Below are positions 25,577 through 34,137 of a DNA stretch of 64,000 bases, piece by piece. Numbering within the stretch: position 1 is the first letter of the stretch; each line of letters starts with the position of its first letter. Source of the DNA: Streptomyces sp. NBC_01471 (GTDB lineage: Bacteria; Actinomycetota; Actinomycetes; Streptomycetales; Streptomycetaceae); assembly GCF_041438865.1 (NCBI RefSeq), contig NZ_CP109450.1:1488001-1552000 (forward strand), written 5' to 3'. A program made the position numbers and the translations under genes. Below the pieces are notes generated by a model. That model ran no database searches and had not been told where the DNA came from. It saw only the letters and a program-made list of their open reading frames with translations.

Positions 25577-27221
25577 CGCCATCCCCGTCGACGGGCTCGA
25601 CGTCCCCACCGGCGGTGAACGCGAAGTGGGTCGCGCTCGAATCCGCGGCCGCCTGGGCGAGTTGGCGCATCAGCCGGTTCTCGTCCGTCTTGCCCGTCGA
25701 GGACACGGTGAGCACAGGTGACCAGGCGACGAGCGCCGGGCGCATGTACTCGGGCAACAGGTCTCTCAGCCGCCTCTCGACATCCGCCACCACGGCCCGT
25801 TCCGGGGCCATCACCACGAGGGCGATCACGTCATGGCCGTTGCGCGGGACCAGCGCGACGGCTGCCCGCTCGACGCCCGGGCCGCCCAGCACGATCTGCC
25901 GGATCTCGCCGAGATGGATCCGGCGGCCGGCCAGCTTCACCTCGTCGTCGTTCCGGCCGTGGAACACGAAGTTGCCGTCCTCGTCGTAGCTGCACATGTC
26001 GCCCGTGCGGTAGTAGCGGACGCCGTCCACCTCGACCACGCGGCGGGCGGTCTCCTCCGGCTGGCCGAAGTAGCCGCTCATCACCTGCTCGCCGCCGATC
26101 CACAACTCACCGGCCCGGCCGCGCTCATGGACCTCGGCCCCGTCCTCCACGATCCGTGCCGCCACGCCGCGCAGGGGCCGGCCGATCGGGTACGAGCTCA
26201 CCCGCTCCGGGTCCGCCCGCTCGATCTCATGGGTGACGCAGACGATCGTCGCCTCGGTCGGCCCGTAGGCGTTGATGACGCGCACCTCGGGCAAGCTGGT
26301 CTTCCAGACGTTGATGACACCGGGGTCGCAGACCTCCGCGCCCGTCATCATCATCTGCAGGGAGGGGAAGTTCTCCCTTGTGACGTGCCGCCCGCCCTCC
26401 GTGATCATCGTCAGGAGCGTGGACACGGCGATCAGATGCGTGATCCGCTCGCGTTTAATGATCGCGCGCATGATGGCGCCGGCGTGGACGTTGCGGAACT
26501 GGTAGACGAACGCCCCCAGCGACAGGGGCAGCAGCGTGTCCTCGATCGACACGTCGAAGTGGAACGGGGACAGGCTGAAGACCCGTGAGTCGGGCGTGAA
26601 CCGGAGCACCTCGTTGTGGTTCCCGAAGTACGCGACCAGGCTGGCGACGCTGATCTCGACGCCCTTCGGCGCTCCCGTCGACCCCGACGTGAAGATGATG
26701 TACGCCGTGTCCTCGGGAGCCTTCGCCACGGCCGGCCGGTCCGGGGCCGGCCCCGACAGGATCGCGTCGAGCTGTGCCCGGCCGACCCAGCGGACGCCCG
26801 GGACCGACGGCTCCCGGTCGTCCAGGGCGATCACGACACGCGGCTCCAGGCGGCCGAGCAGGCTGCCCAGACGGGGAACCGGCTGCGCAGCGTCGAGCGG
26901 GACGTAGACCGCGCCGCACTTCCAGATCCCGATGGCCAGGACGGGCATGATGGCGCACTTCTCAGCCAGGATCGCGACCCGGTCCCCGCTCCCCACGCCC
27001 TGCTCGCTCAGCCAGGCCGCGAGCGCCCGGGCCTGCTGCTCCAGCTCGGCGAACGTGAGTCCGCTTCGTCCGTCGTGGAGCGCCGGGCGGTCCGGCCAGT
27101 TGCTCGCCGCTGCCCGGACGATGTCGCCGAGCGCCGGAGGCGGTAAGGCCCGGTCCGCGGAGTCGAGCGACCAGGGAGGCAACGATGTCAGCGGCGCCAC
27201 CGGTATGGAGATGTCCGTCAC
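25569..27221 (-). CDS. AMP-binding (adenylation) enzyme, intact
   Basis: A 550-residue stand-alone adenylation enzyme starting at GTG 27221, which overlaps the GNAT stop. All core motifs are present: A3 YIIFTSGSTGAPKGVE, A5 NAYGPTEATI, A7 YRTGDMCSY, and A10 SSTGKTDE with the catalytic lysine K511. It activates a carboxylic or amino acid as the adenylate and presumably loads the ACP-rhodanese protein at 22223-22915. In the azaserine precedent a hydrazino acid is carried on an ACP; whether that is the substrate here is inferred. Codon 26 is TTA (27144-27146), consistent with late, bldA-dependent expression. Confidence 0.9.
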   Translation of the reverse strand: MTDISIPVAPLTSLPPWSLDSADRALPPPALGDIVRAAASNWPDRPALHDGRSGLTFAELEQQARALAAWLSEQGVGSGDRVAILAEKCAIMPVLAIGIWKCGAVYVPLDAAQPVPRLGSLLGRLEPRVVIALDDREPSVPGVRWVGRAQLDAILSGPAPDRPAVAKAPEDTAYIIFTSGSTGAPKGVEISVASLVAYFGNHNEVLRFTPDSRVFSLSPFHFDVSIEDTLLPLSLGAFVYQFRNVHAGAIMRAIIKRERITHLIAVSTLLTMITEGGRHVTRENFPSLQMMMTGAEVCDPGVINVWKTSLPEVRVINAYGPTEATIVCVTHEIERADPERVSSYPIGRPLRGVAARIVEDGAEVHERGRAGELWIGGEQVMSGYFGQPEETARRVVEVDGVRYYRTGDMCSYDEDGNFVFHGRNDDEVKLAGRRIHLGEIRQIVLGGPGVERAAVALVPRNGHDVIALVVMAPERAVVADVERRLRDLLPEYMRPALVAWSPVLTVSSTGKTDENRLMRQLAQAAADSSATHFAFTAGGDVEPVDGDGDA

Positions 27222-27691
27222 GAGACGCCCTGCCCTTCAACGTTGTAATGGAAGCGAAGCTTGGTCTTTTCCCCGGCGCCCATGCGCCGGTAGAAGCCGG
27301 CGCCGAGCTCGTTGTCCGGAGGGGTCTGCCACTCGGCCCAGCCGCATCCCCGGGCTGCGGCGAACTCCCCCAGCTGCTCGAGGAAGGTGCGGCCGAGCCC
27401 CCTCCCCCGATACGGCTCCCGGAGGTAGAGGCAGTCCATGTAGGCGAACGGTTCGGCGCCCCAGGTGGCGAAGTCGATCGTGACGGTCATGAAGCCGCAG
27501 AGCTCTCCGCCGTCCGTCGCCACCCAGCCGTACAGTGCCGGCCGCTCCGAGAACAACGCCGAACGCCAGCGCTCGACTTGGCCGTTCTCACGGAAGTCCG
27601 CCTTCTCGTACGCCGCATGCTCCTGACACATCGTCAGCAGTCCGTCCAGGTGGGACGGCTCGATCGGCTGCACCTTGATGTCGTGGCTCAT
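27218..27691 (-). CDS. GNAT N-acetyltransferase
   Basis: A 157-residue acetyltransferase starting at ATG 27691 inside the stop of the upstream gene. The acetyl-CoA loop is REPYRGRGLGRTFLEQLGEF (R/Q-x-x-G-x-G), with GWAEWQTPPDNELGAGFYRR as motif B. The AYMDCLYLREPYRG strand is typical of diamine- or aminoglycoside-type GNATs. It lies at the head of the distal unit in a strictly coupled gene string, so it likely acts on a pathway intermediate or on the product for self-protection. Confidence 0.85.
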   Translation of the reverse strand: MSHDIKVQPIEPSHLDGLLTMCQEHAAYEKADFRENGQVERWRSALFSERPALYGWVATDGGELCGFMTVTIDFATWGAEPFAYMDCLYLREPYRGRGLGRTFLEQLGEFAAARGCGWAEWQTPPDNELGAGFYRRMGAGEKTKLRFHYNVEGQGVS

Positions 27692-28164
27692 ACCCACCCC
27701 GAGAAGGTCGTGTTGAGGTATGCGTCGATCGAGGCCTGGTCGAGCCGGCCCTGCGCCAGCACGGTGTTGACCCAGGCGTCGCGCTCGAACTTGATGACCT
27801 CCAACTCCCAGACGCAGGCGATCAGGTCACGCTGGACCAGGGGCGTGACCGTCGTGTTCCCCGCGGCATCGACGGCCGTGCCGCGCACCCAGTGCTTGAG
27901 CATGTTGGCGTCGTACCACTGGCTCACCAGCAGGTAATTGCCTTCCGTCCCGTAGTGCAGGATCAGGAAGCCGGCGGGGTGATCCCCCTCCTGCAGGGGT
28001 TCGGTCAGCACCGAGGCGGCCTGCTGCTGCAGCCACTCCGGCTCCGGGAGGGTGGAGGCGCTCTCCGGCTCCGCGAACATCGCGTAAACCTTCAGAGCCC
28101 GGCCGCACACATCCACCGGCGGGAGCGCCTTGACCAGGCGCGGCGAGTACGTCAGCGGGTTCAT
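27688..28164 (-). CDS. Uncharacterised 158-residue protein
   Basis: I do not recognise a family. The protein begins NPLTYSPRLVKALPPVDVCG and has no signal peptide or membrane segment. It contains an aromatic-rich strand, FLILHYGTEGNYLLVSQWYD, and a C-terminal helix with ACVWELEVIKFERDAWV. The strand-helix layout resembles small dimeric alpha-beta proteins. Its ATG overlaps the stop of a tiny open frame (ATGA) and its stop overlaps the GNAT start, so it is firmly part of the operon. It may be an accessory subunit or a small enzyme of the pathway. Confidence 0.8.
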   Translation of the reverse strand: MNPLTYSPRLVKALPPVDVCGRALKVYAMFAEPESASTLPEPEWLQQQAASVLTEPLQEGDHPAGFLILHYGTEGNYLLVSQWYDANMLKHWVRGTAVDAAGNTTVTPLVQRDLIACVWELEVIKFERDAWVNTVLAQGRLDQASIDAYLNTTFSGWV

Positions 28165-28259
28165 GTGACGGCGTACCCCGCTCGCAGGTAATTGGTCATC
28201 TCCATCATGCGGCCGTTCCCCTCCGAACTTTTCAGATCGTGATCGCGGAAGGCGTGCAT
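28161..28259 (-). CDS. Possible 15- to 32-residue leader peptide
   Basis: An open frame of 32 codons (ATG 28259) ends with its TGA overlapping the ATG of the next gene. A shorter start at 28208 gives 15 residues (MMEMTNYLRAGYAVT) and has the strong ribosome binding site GGAGGGG nine bases upstream. The coupling suggests it is translated, perhaps only to drive translation of the following gene. No family is recognised. Confidence 0.35.
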   Translation of the reverse strand: MHAFRDHDLKSSEGNGRMMEMTNYLRAGYAVT

Positions 28260-28394
28260 CCGCTTCACGACTCGTGCGGTATTCAATCTGATCTTTCTCG
28301 GTTGCACCAGAGTGGAAATCCGAGAATGCGACTCTTCTGTCCGTTTCGGCACTGATGACGTGGGCTGTGATTGATCCCGGTCGCCCTCAAACAT

Positions 28395-29700
28395 TCATTC
28401 GCCTTGCAGTTTTGTTACTGATCACGCCGGAATCTGTTTGCCGACTTCATGTCCGCTTCTCCTTCTGATCGGGGCGCACGAAGGCTCCCGGTGTGCCCGG
28501 GATGCGCACCGGCTCCGAAGCCGGGGGGTCATACTTCCTGCCGTTTAGATCATTACTGCTGGTCAGGCGAGTGTCGGCAGGGCGGCGCCCCGCTGCAAGC
28601 AGGCGGGACCGACCTTGGCGGAAATCCGCTTCAGACGGCCTCGCATCGGCCATGGATGAGACATCGAACAATCCCGAAGGGCGTAACCCATCGGGGGGAG
28701 TCAGGAATGAATTGCACCGCGACCTCCGCTAGCCGACCCGGGGCGGATCAGCGTTCATTCCAGCGGGAAGTTCTGCAGAATTCAACACCCAGTTGGACAC
28801 CGCGGTAGAACCGCGCCGCGTCCTCCGGCATCTGACTCAAGACGTCCAAAAGTTCTTACCGCGAGCGCGCCGTCAATAGCCTCGGCTTCCGCCGCGAGAC
28901 CTCTCATGACAACTCCCCCTCCGTCGCTTCACTGCTCGAAAGTAGATCTGGGCCGAAGAACCATGTCAAGCATCGGCGGGCGAGTTCCCAAGTAATGAGA
29001 CCCAAAGCACCAGTTGGTACCGGATGCGCCATCAAGCCCCATAGATACACATTTTGACGGTGCCTCAACTTGCCCCGGGGACTTGCCGGTTGATTAACCT
29101 GCATGCGAGGATCCAAGTGCTCGCTGGATGGCTCTGTGCTTGTTCCTGGCGTCTGGAGGTCGCCCCGGTCCCGACCGGGACGGTTTCGGAGCCGCCGCCG
29201 GACAGGCCACGACCACGCGGACTGTGCTTGAGCGCGTGTGGGAGCCGGACACCGGCCCAGCGGCAGCAACTCGCCGACGCATACGCCAACTTTCCCGACG
29301 TCCCGCCCCCGCCTGCTGACCGCCGCCGAACGTGAGCCAGACCCGGACTCTGGCCCACGGCCCGCCATCGGGAGGGCGGCGACCACCCCGACGCCGGCCG
29401 CGACCGGCTTCCCCGCCACCTGATCGAGAAGCCTCAGGTCACTGTCCTCGACGAGAGCAAACACGGTGCGGTCGAGGTCACTTGGGCCGACGGCACCGCA
29501 CCACCGGCGCAGCCATCCGCTCCGCCGCCCGCCCGGACCGGCTCAGCTCCCGCCCACCCGATGGCGGGGGCCCGTGAAGCGGAATGGCTCCGCCCTCTTT
29601 ATGGCAATCCGCGGGCACCGCCCACGACGAGCCGGCCCGCCCATGCGAAGACCGCGGCACTCCGCTGTGCGCAGGGATGCCCTGATCCCTGACCGCGAAG
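28395..29700. other. Gene-poor stretch upstream of cluster 1
   Basis: About 1.3 kb with no convincing gene on either strand. The open frames here have low-complexity, arginine- and proline-rich translations typical of shadows. The left part (28395-28700) is AT-richer, contains a small hairpin CCGGCT-CCGA-AGCCGG at 28509-28524 and probably includes the promoter of the distal operon. The right part may be decayed coding sequence but nothing is identifiable. Confidence 0.5.
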
Positions 29701-29939
29701 CGCAGGTCAGTCGTCCTTCTTGATCTCGTCGCGGAGAAGGGCTGGAAGCGCCAGTTCTCCGAGGGGGAGGCAGTGTTTCCGGTGCCCCGGGCCGAGGCTG
29801 TGCTGTCCCGCCCGGCAGATGCCGGGTGTCCGGACCGACCTGCGGGTCCGCCCGACTGCCGATGTGTCAGCTCGTGCCGGGACAGGTCGGTGCGGTCCGA
29901 CGGTTCGGCTTGACGCGAGTGTGCGCCGGTGATCCCTGG

Positions 29940-30380
29940 TCAGCGGCGGCCGGTGGCCAGGGTGACGAGGAACTGGCCGCCGCCCGGCTCGATGTCGGCG
30001 GTAACCGGCAGCCCCGGTACCAGTCGGGAGAACCGGTCCACCAGCCAATCCGCCGCCTCTTGGGCGTCCCGCCTGGTCGGACAGCGGCCCACCATCTCGC
30101 GGCCCCCCTTGCGCTCCAGCCTCCCGGCAACGGTGATCAGCGGCGCGGGTTCGACCACGTACAGGCGGTCCGGCCAGGCGATGACCACCTTGACCGCACC
30201 TTTGCGGGTGTTGCATCCGCGGTGCGCGAGCCGCTCGGCGACCTTGGCCTTCCGGTCGGCAGTCCGGCTGTCGACGCTGGGCCCCCGCGGGTCGTTGACC
30301 GACTCGTCCGGGTCGACCGCTTCGTCACACACCCAGCACCGCCAGCCGTCACGCTCGGCCACATCATCAAGGAGACCCAT
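29940..30380 (-). CDS. HNH-like zinc protein
   Basis: A 146-residue protein with ATG at 30380. It begins LLDDVAERDGWRCWVCDEAV, and RLAHRGCNTRKG follows near residue 50. The paired C-x-x-C and H-x-x-C-N-x-x-K-G pattern is that of HNH-nuclease-like or related zinc folds. The C-terminal half (VVIAWPDRLYVVEPAPLI onward) is unrelated to nuclease catalysis and resembles a small beta domain. It stands alone beside the fragment of the trmA-like gene and may be the original chromosomal neighbour of that gene. Nuclease activity is not established. Confidence 0.65.
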   Translation of the reverse strand: MGLLDDVAERDGWRCWVCDEAVDPDESVNDPRGPSVDSRTADRKAKVAERLAHRGCNTRKGAVKVVIAWPDRLYVVEPAPLITVAGRLERKGGREMVGRCPTRRDAQEAADWLVDRFSRLVPGLPVTADIEPGGGQFLVTLATGRR

Positions 30381-30469
30381 CCGAGCAAACTAGCCTGCCC
30401 GGCCGCCACCCCGCGCACCAGGCCCCGTCAAAGCCTCAACACCGTGCCGAGCGGTCTCTCTCCGCCACC

Positions 30470-30495
30470 TGTGCATGACCACCGGTGCATGCACA
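30470..30495. promoter_or_regulatory. Nested inverted repeat near the left island edge
   Basis: TGTGCATG (30470-30477) and CATGCACA (30488-30495) are reverse complements separated by ten bases that themselves contain the palindrome CACCGGTG. It could be an operator, or a terminator after the trmA-like fragment. Confidence 0.4.
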
Positions 30496-30503
30496 TCACC
30501 CGA

Positions 30504-30606
30504 ACTCGTAGGTCGGTCGTCCTTCTTCACCGGCTCCAGAATCGCCACGCACTCCACATGGTGCGTCATCGGGTGAGAGGCGAACCGCACCACGGAGTCG
30601 GACTGC
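30504..30606 (-). pseudogene. Fragment of the 3' end of a trmA-type RNA methyltransferase gene
   Basis: The minus strand encodes SHPMTHHVECVAILEPVKKDD. Its PMTHHVECVAILEP is identical in all 14 residues to the C-terminus of the intact methyltransferase at 60609-61937 (FPMTHHVECVAILEPIAKAA). The residues before it do not match, so only the extreme end is present. It is in the same orientation as the intact gene, 30 kb away. Confidence 0.65.
30541..30569. repeat. Left copy of a 29-bp direct repeat (possible attachment site)
   Basis: ATCGCCACGCACTCCACATG, one variable base, then TGCGTCAT. Only that base differs from the copy at 60637-60665. Both lie in the 3' end of trmA-type coding sequence. 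Confidence 0.7.
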
Positions 30607-30754
30607 TGGCAGTGCATGGCCCGGGTCATCACCGTCGGACCGGAGCCCCCGGTCACCCGATTCCTGATCACATACCACCACTGATCACATCGGAATAACT
30701 CGTCTAGGGTAGCGACAGCAGTTGACAGTGGTGCGGCGGAGAGGGCGTGAGCAG

Positions 30755-33751
30755 GTGGCTGAGAAGCTTCGCTTCACCGTGCTCGGGGCAGTGCGTGTAC
30801 ACCGCGGCGATTCGGAACTGCGAATCGGTCCTCCGCAGTTGCGGGCCACGCTGACAGTACTTCTGCTGCGGCCGGGACATGCCGCGTCGAGGGCACAGTT
30901 GGTCGACGCGTTGTGGGGTGCCACACCGCCCAGAAAGGCCACCACCACGATCCGCACCTATGCCTGGCAGTTGAGAAAGATTCTGGAACCGGACCGCTCG
31001 ACACCGAGCGTGGTGGTGTCGGTCGGGGACGGCTACCGGCTGGTCGTCCCGCCGTCCGCACTGGATGTGGGGCGGGTCGAGGCCCTCGCCCATGACGCGG
31101 CACGGGCACGTACCTCAGGGCGGATCGAGGAGGCGAGCGATCTGCTGGCCCAGGCACTCGACCTGTGGCAGGGGGAGCCGCTGGCGAGTGTGCCCGGCCC
31201 CTTCGCCATGCGGCAGCGCGACCGATTGGAGGAGTTACGGATCGCCCTGCTGGAGGAACGTCTCGACCTCGACTTGGCCCTGGGCCGCCATCGTCTGACC
31301 ATAGCCGACCTGGTGGAACTCACGGCCATGTATCCCTTGCGTGAGCGTCCTTACGGCCTGTTGATGCGCGCGTTGTACGGGGCGGGGAGGCAGGCCGACG
31401 CGCTCGCGGTGTTCAACGGTGTCAGAAGACTGCTGCTGGAGGAGCAGGGCATCGATCCGGGGCCCGAGCTGAGTACTGTTTACCGGCAGGTACTGGAGAG
31501 CGACCCGGCCCTGTCCGTCGCGGTCTCCGAGGAGTTCGCGGCACCCGACGAGCCGAAGCGGGCAGCGGAGGGCGGGCCGACCATCACCCGGGACTGCGAG
31601 CCGGTGCCGGTGCTGCCGGCCCCGGCTCAACTCCCCCCCGACATACCCGACTTCACCGGGCGCGCTGCCGCCATCAGCGAAATACGTACCCTGCTGACGA
31701 CACCTGGGCGCCGTACCCTGACCGCCGTGGCGGTGGCCGGGATGGGAGGAATCGGGAAGACCTCCCTGGCCCTGCACATCGCCCATGGTGTACGCCACGC
31801 CTATCCGGACGGGCAGCTCTATGCCGATCTGCGGGGCAACGACGACAGCCCGGCCGAGCCGGGCATCGTCCTGACGGGGTTCCTCCTGTCACTGGGCATC
31901 GCAGCCCAAGCGGTGCCCGACGCACTAGACGACCGCTGCAAGCTGTTGCGTTCCACGCTGGACGGCCGCCGAGTACTGATCGTCCTGGACAACGCACGGG
32001 ACGCGGCACAGGTCCAGCACCTGATTCCCGGATCGGTGGGCTGCGGGGTCATCGTCACCAGCAGGTCGCGTCTGTTCGGCCTGCCCCTCACGGATCAGCT
32101 CAGCCTTGACACGTTCCGGCCCGATGAGGCCCTCTCCCTGCTGGGCACGGTCATCGGGCACGAGCGGCTCGACGCGGAGAGAGCGGAAGGGCTCGAACTG
32201 GCCCGGCTCTGCGGGTTCCTGCCGCTGGCCATCCGGATCGTGGCCACCAAGCTTGCCTCCCGGCAGGGGTGGACCATCGCAACGCTGACCGCCCGGCTCA
32301 CCAATGAGCAGCGCCGTATCAAGGAACTGCGCGTGGGTGACGTGTCGATCCACGCCGCCTTCGAGCTCGGATACCGGCAGCTGACGCCTCAGCAAGCCCG
32401 CGCCTTCCGACTGATCGCCGCCGTGGTTCCGCTGGATATCGGGCTCCCCGTTGCCTCGGCCGTACTCGCGGAGGACGAGGAGGTGACGGAGCAACTGCTG
32501 GAATCCCTTGTGGACGCTGCCATGCTCGAGTCCCCGGAGCCGGGCCGTTACCGATACCACGATCTGCTCCGCGCTTTCGCCCAGCGGGCGGAGAGCAGGC
32601 ACTCGGTCGACACGGAGCGAGCGTTCGGGAGACTGCTCGACTTTCTGCTGGCCACCGCGTGCAATGCCTTCTCGCACGCCGTGCCGGGCGACCCAGTGGC
32701 CGACTCGCTCGGCCCGGTGAGGTCGGCGGGTGTGTGGTTCCGCGACGTCCATACGGCGCGTTCGTGGATCCTCGGTGAGATCAGGCTGATAACGGCGGCC
32801 GCACTGGACGCCGTCGACTGGCCGGCGGAACCGGACAACGGACGGCTGTGGACCGCCGTGAATCTTCTCATCGCGGTCAGCCCCTTTTGCGCTGACGCCC
32901 GGTCCGAGGGACTGGCGCCCGTCACGTTGGAGCTGGCCCGGAAGGCCGAACTGCTGGGAGACCAGCGCGTATACGGTCGGGCGCAGTTGCTGTCCAGCAC
33001 CATTGCGCTGCAGGCTGCACGGGCAGCCGACACCGAGAGGCATGCGCGCCTTGCCATCGAGGCGTCGCGGAACGCAGACGACAAGGTCATTCTCCGGCAG
33101 GCGCTGAACGACCTCGGAGTGGCCCTCATGTTCCTGCGCCAATTCGACGAGGCGGTGGTCTGCTTCGACGAGGCGATCGCGCTCGCCCACGCTTTGGGTC
33201 ACACGTCGGGCCAGGCGGCGAGCACGACCAACGCGGCGCTCGCTCGTGTGCGCAGTGGCAGGGCCACCGAGGCGATACCGGCCTGCGAAGCTGTACTTGT
33301 GCAGCTTCGCGCCATAGGCGATCTTCCGGGTGTCGCGTACGCGTTGTACGTGCTGGCTCAGGCACTGCACGAACGGGAGCAGTACGAGGGTGCAGCCGCC
33401 CGCTACACCGAATGTCTCGACGTGTGCCGCTCGGCCGGTATTCGGGGACGCGAGGCACATGCCTTGTACAAGCTCGCCGAAACGCTCCGCAAGATGGAGC
33501 GCTACCACGAGGCGGTGCAGTACGCCACCGACGCCGTCGCACGATGCGAGGAGATCGGAGCCGTACGGGACCAAGCGTACGCTTTGGTGGTGCTGGGTCA
33601 GGCCCAGGCTGATCTGGGCTTGACCGATACCGCCCGTATCCAACTGAACAGGGCACAGATGCTCTTCGCCTGTCTGGAACTCCCCGATGCCGACGATGTC
33701 AGCAAGATGCTGAGCGGCCTGACGGGCCATTCCGTACCCCCCAGGCCGTGA
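30755..33751 (+). CDS. SARP-family regulator with NB-ARC and TPR domains (AfsR-like)
   Basis: A protein of about 998 residues starting at GTG 30755; a TTG 33 bases earlier is an alternative. Domains in order: an OmpR-type winged helix (residues 1-95, [17 protein letters not shown], then [13 protein letters not shown]), a bacterial transcriptional activation domain (100-245), an NB-ARC ATPase with an intact Walker A ([17 protein letters not shown]) and [15 protein letters not shown], then C-terminal tetratricopeptide repeats. This is the AfsR-type SARP layout, used to activate biosynthetic genes. The codon at 31235-31237 is TTA, so it should depend on the bldA tRNA. Its place at the left edge of cluster 2 makes it the probable pathway activator. 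Confidence 0.92.
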   Translation: MAEKLRFTVLGAVRVHRGDSELRIGPPQLRATLTVLLLRPGHAASRAQLVDALWGATPPRKATTTIRTYAWQLRKILEPDRSTPSVVVSVGDGYRLVVPPSALDVGRVEALAHDAARARTSGRIEEASDLLAQALDLWQGEPLASVPGPFAMRQRDRLEELRIALLEERLDLDLALGRHRLTIADLVELTAMYPLRERPYGLLMRALYGAGRQADALAVFNGVRRLLLEEQGIDPGPELSTVYRQVLESDPALSVAVSEEFAAPDEPKRAAEGGPTITRDCEPVPVLPAPAQLPPDIPDFTGRAAAISEIRTLLTTPGRRTLTAVAVAGMGGIGKTSLALHIAHGVRHAYPDGQLYADLRGNDDSPAEPGIVLTGFLLSLGIAAQAVPDALDDRCKLLRSTLDGRRVLIVLDNARDAAQVQHLIPGSVGCGVIVTSRSRLFGLPLTDQLSLDTFRPDEALSLLGTVIGHERLDAERAEGLELARLCGFLPLAIRIVATKLASRQGWTIATLTARLTNEQRRIKELRVGDVSIHAAFELGYRQLTPQQARAFRLIAAVVPLDIGLPVASAVLAEDEEVTEQLLESLVDAAMLESPEPGRYRYHDLLRAFAQRAESRHSVDTERAFGRLLDFLLATACNAFSHAVPGDPVADSLGPVRSAGVWFRDVHTARSWILGEIRLITAAALDAVDWPAEPDNGRLWTAVNLLIAVSPFCADARSEGLAPVTLELARKAELLGDQRVYGRAQLLSSTIALQAARAADTERHARLAIEASRNADDKVILRQALNDLGVALMFLRQFDEAVVCFDEAIALAHALGHTSGQAASTTNAALARVRSGRATEAIPACEAVLVQLRAIGDLPGVAYALYVLAQALHEREQYEGAAARYTECLDVCRSAGIRGREAHALYKLAETLRKMERYHEAVQYATDAVARCEEIGAVRDQAYALVVLGQAQADLGLTDTARIQLNRAQMLFACLELPDADDVSKMLSGLTGHSVPPRP

Positions 33752-33759
33752 CGGACAAT

Positions 33760-33828
33760 CGGGTAGTGCTCGACCGAATACCTGGCTGATACTCGGCTAC
33801 GCGTCGCTGCTTTGCTGAGCACTACCCG
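33760..33828. terminator. Inverted repeat between convergent genes
   Basis: CGGGTAGTGCTC (33760-33771) pairs perfectly with GAGCACTACCCG (33817-33828) across 45 bases, just after the SARP stop. It may terminate the SARP transcript and the opposing one. Confidence 0.5.
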
Positions 33829-33997
33829 AAGCCGTGCTGTTCCAGCCTATTCCGGGGCCCTCGGCCCACTCGTGGTGCTTCACCGAGTCGGAAGACGGGA
33901 GACCCGGCAGTCCGGCCGGGAAGGCACTTCCGATGGTGCCGCTCAAGATGACCGCCAGTGCCAGCGTGACCAATGAAAAACTCAGACGCGAAAGCAT
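33797..33997 (-). CDS. Small putative secreted peptide
   Basis: A 66-residue frame with ATG at 33997 and AAGG five bases upstream. The N-terminus looks like a signal peptide: LSRLSFSLVTLALAVILSG, then a likely cleavage near GSAFPAG. The mature part, SSDSVKHHEWAEGPGIGW, is short and polar. It is convergent with the SARP gene and partly overlaps the inverted repeat after it. No family is recognised; it may be a signalling peptide or a chance frame. Confidence 0.4.
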   Translation of the reverse strand: MLSRLSFSLVTLALAVILSGTIGSAFPAGLPGLPSSDSVKHHEWAEGPGIGWNSTASGSAQQSSDA

Positions 33998-34137
33998 CTC
34001 GCCTTTAGGTGGTACCACTTCACATGTCCGTTCTGTGGGTTCGTGCCGCCGGGGTCCGCAGCACCTGAACCGCTGGTGATGGTGGCGGGCCAGCCTCGTG
34101 CCTGCAATGGCGCCGCCACACCCACGACCAGCCGGAT

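Noticed and set aside
28904..29464. A 186-codon minus-strand frame
   Set aside because: Composition is that of random high-GC DNA, no family pattern, and it conflicts with equally long frames on the other strand.
29707..30216. A 169-codon minus-strand frame overlapping the HNH-like gene
   Set aside because: It is an out-of-frame shadow; the HNH-like frame has the C-x-x-C and H-x-x-C-N pattern and is preferred.
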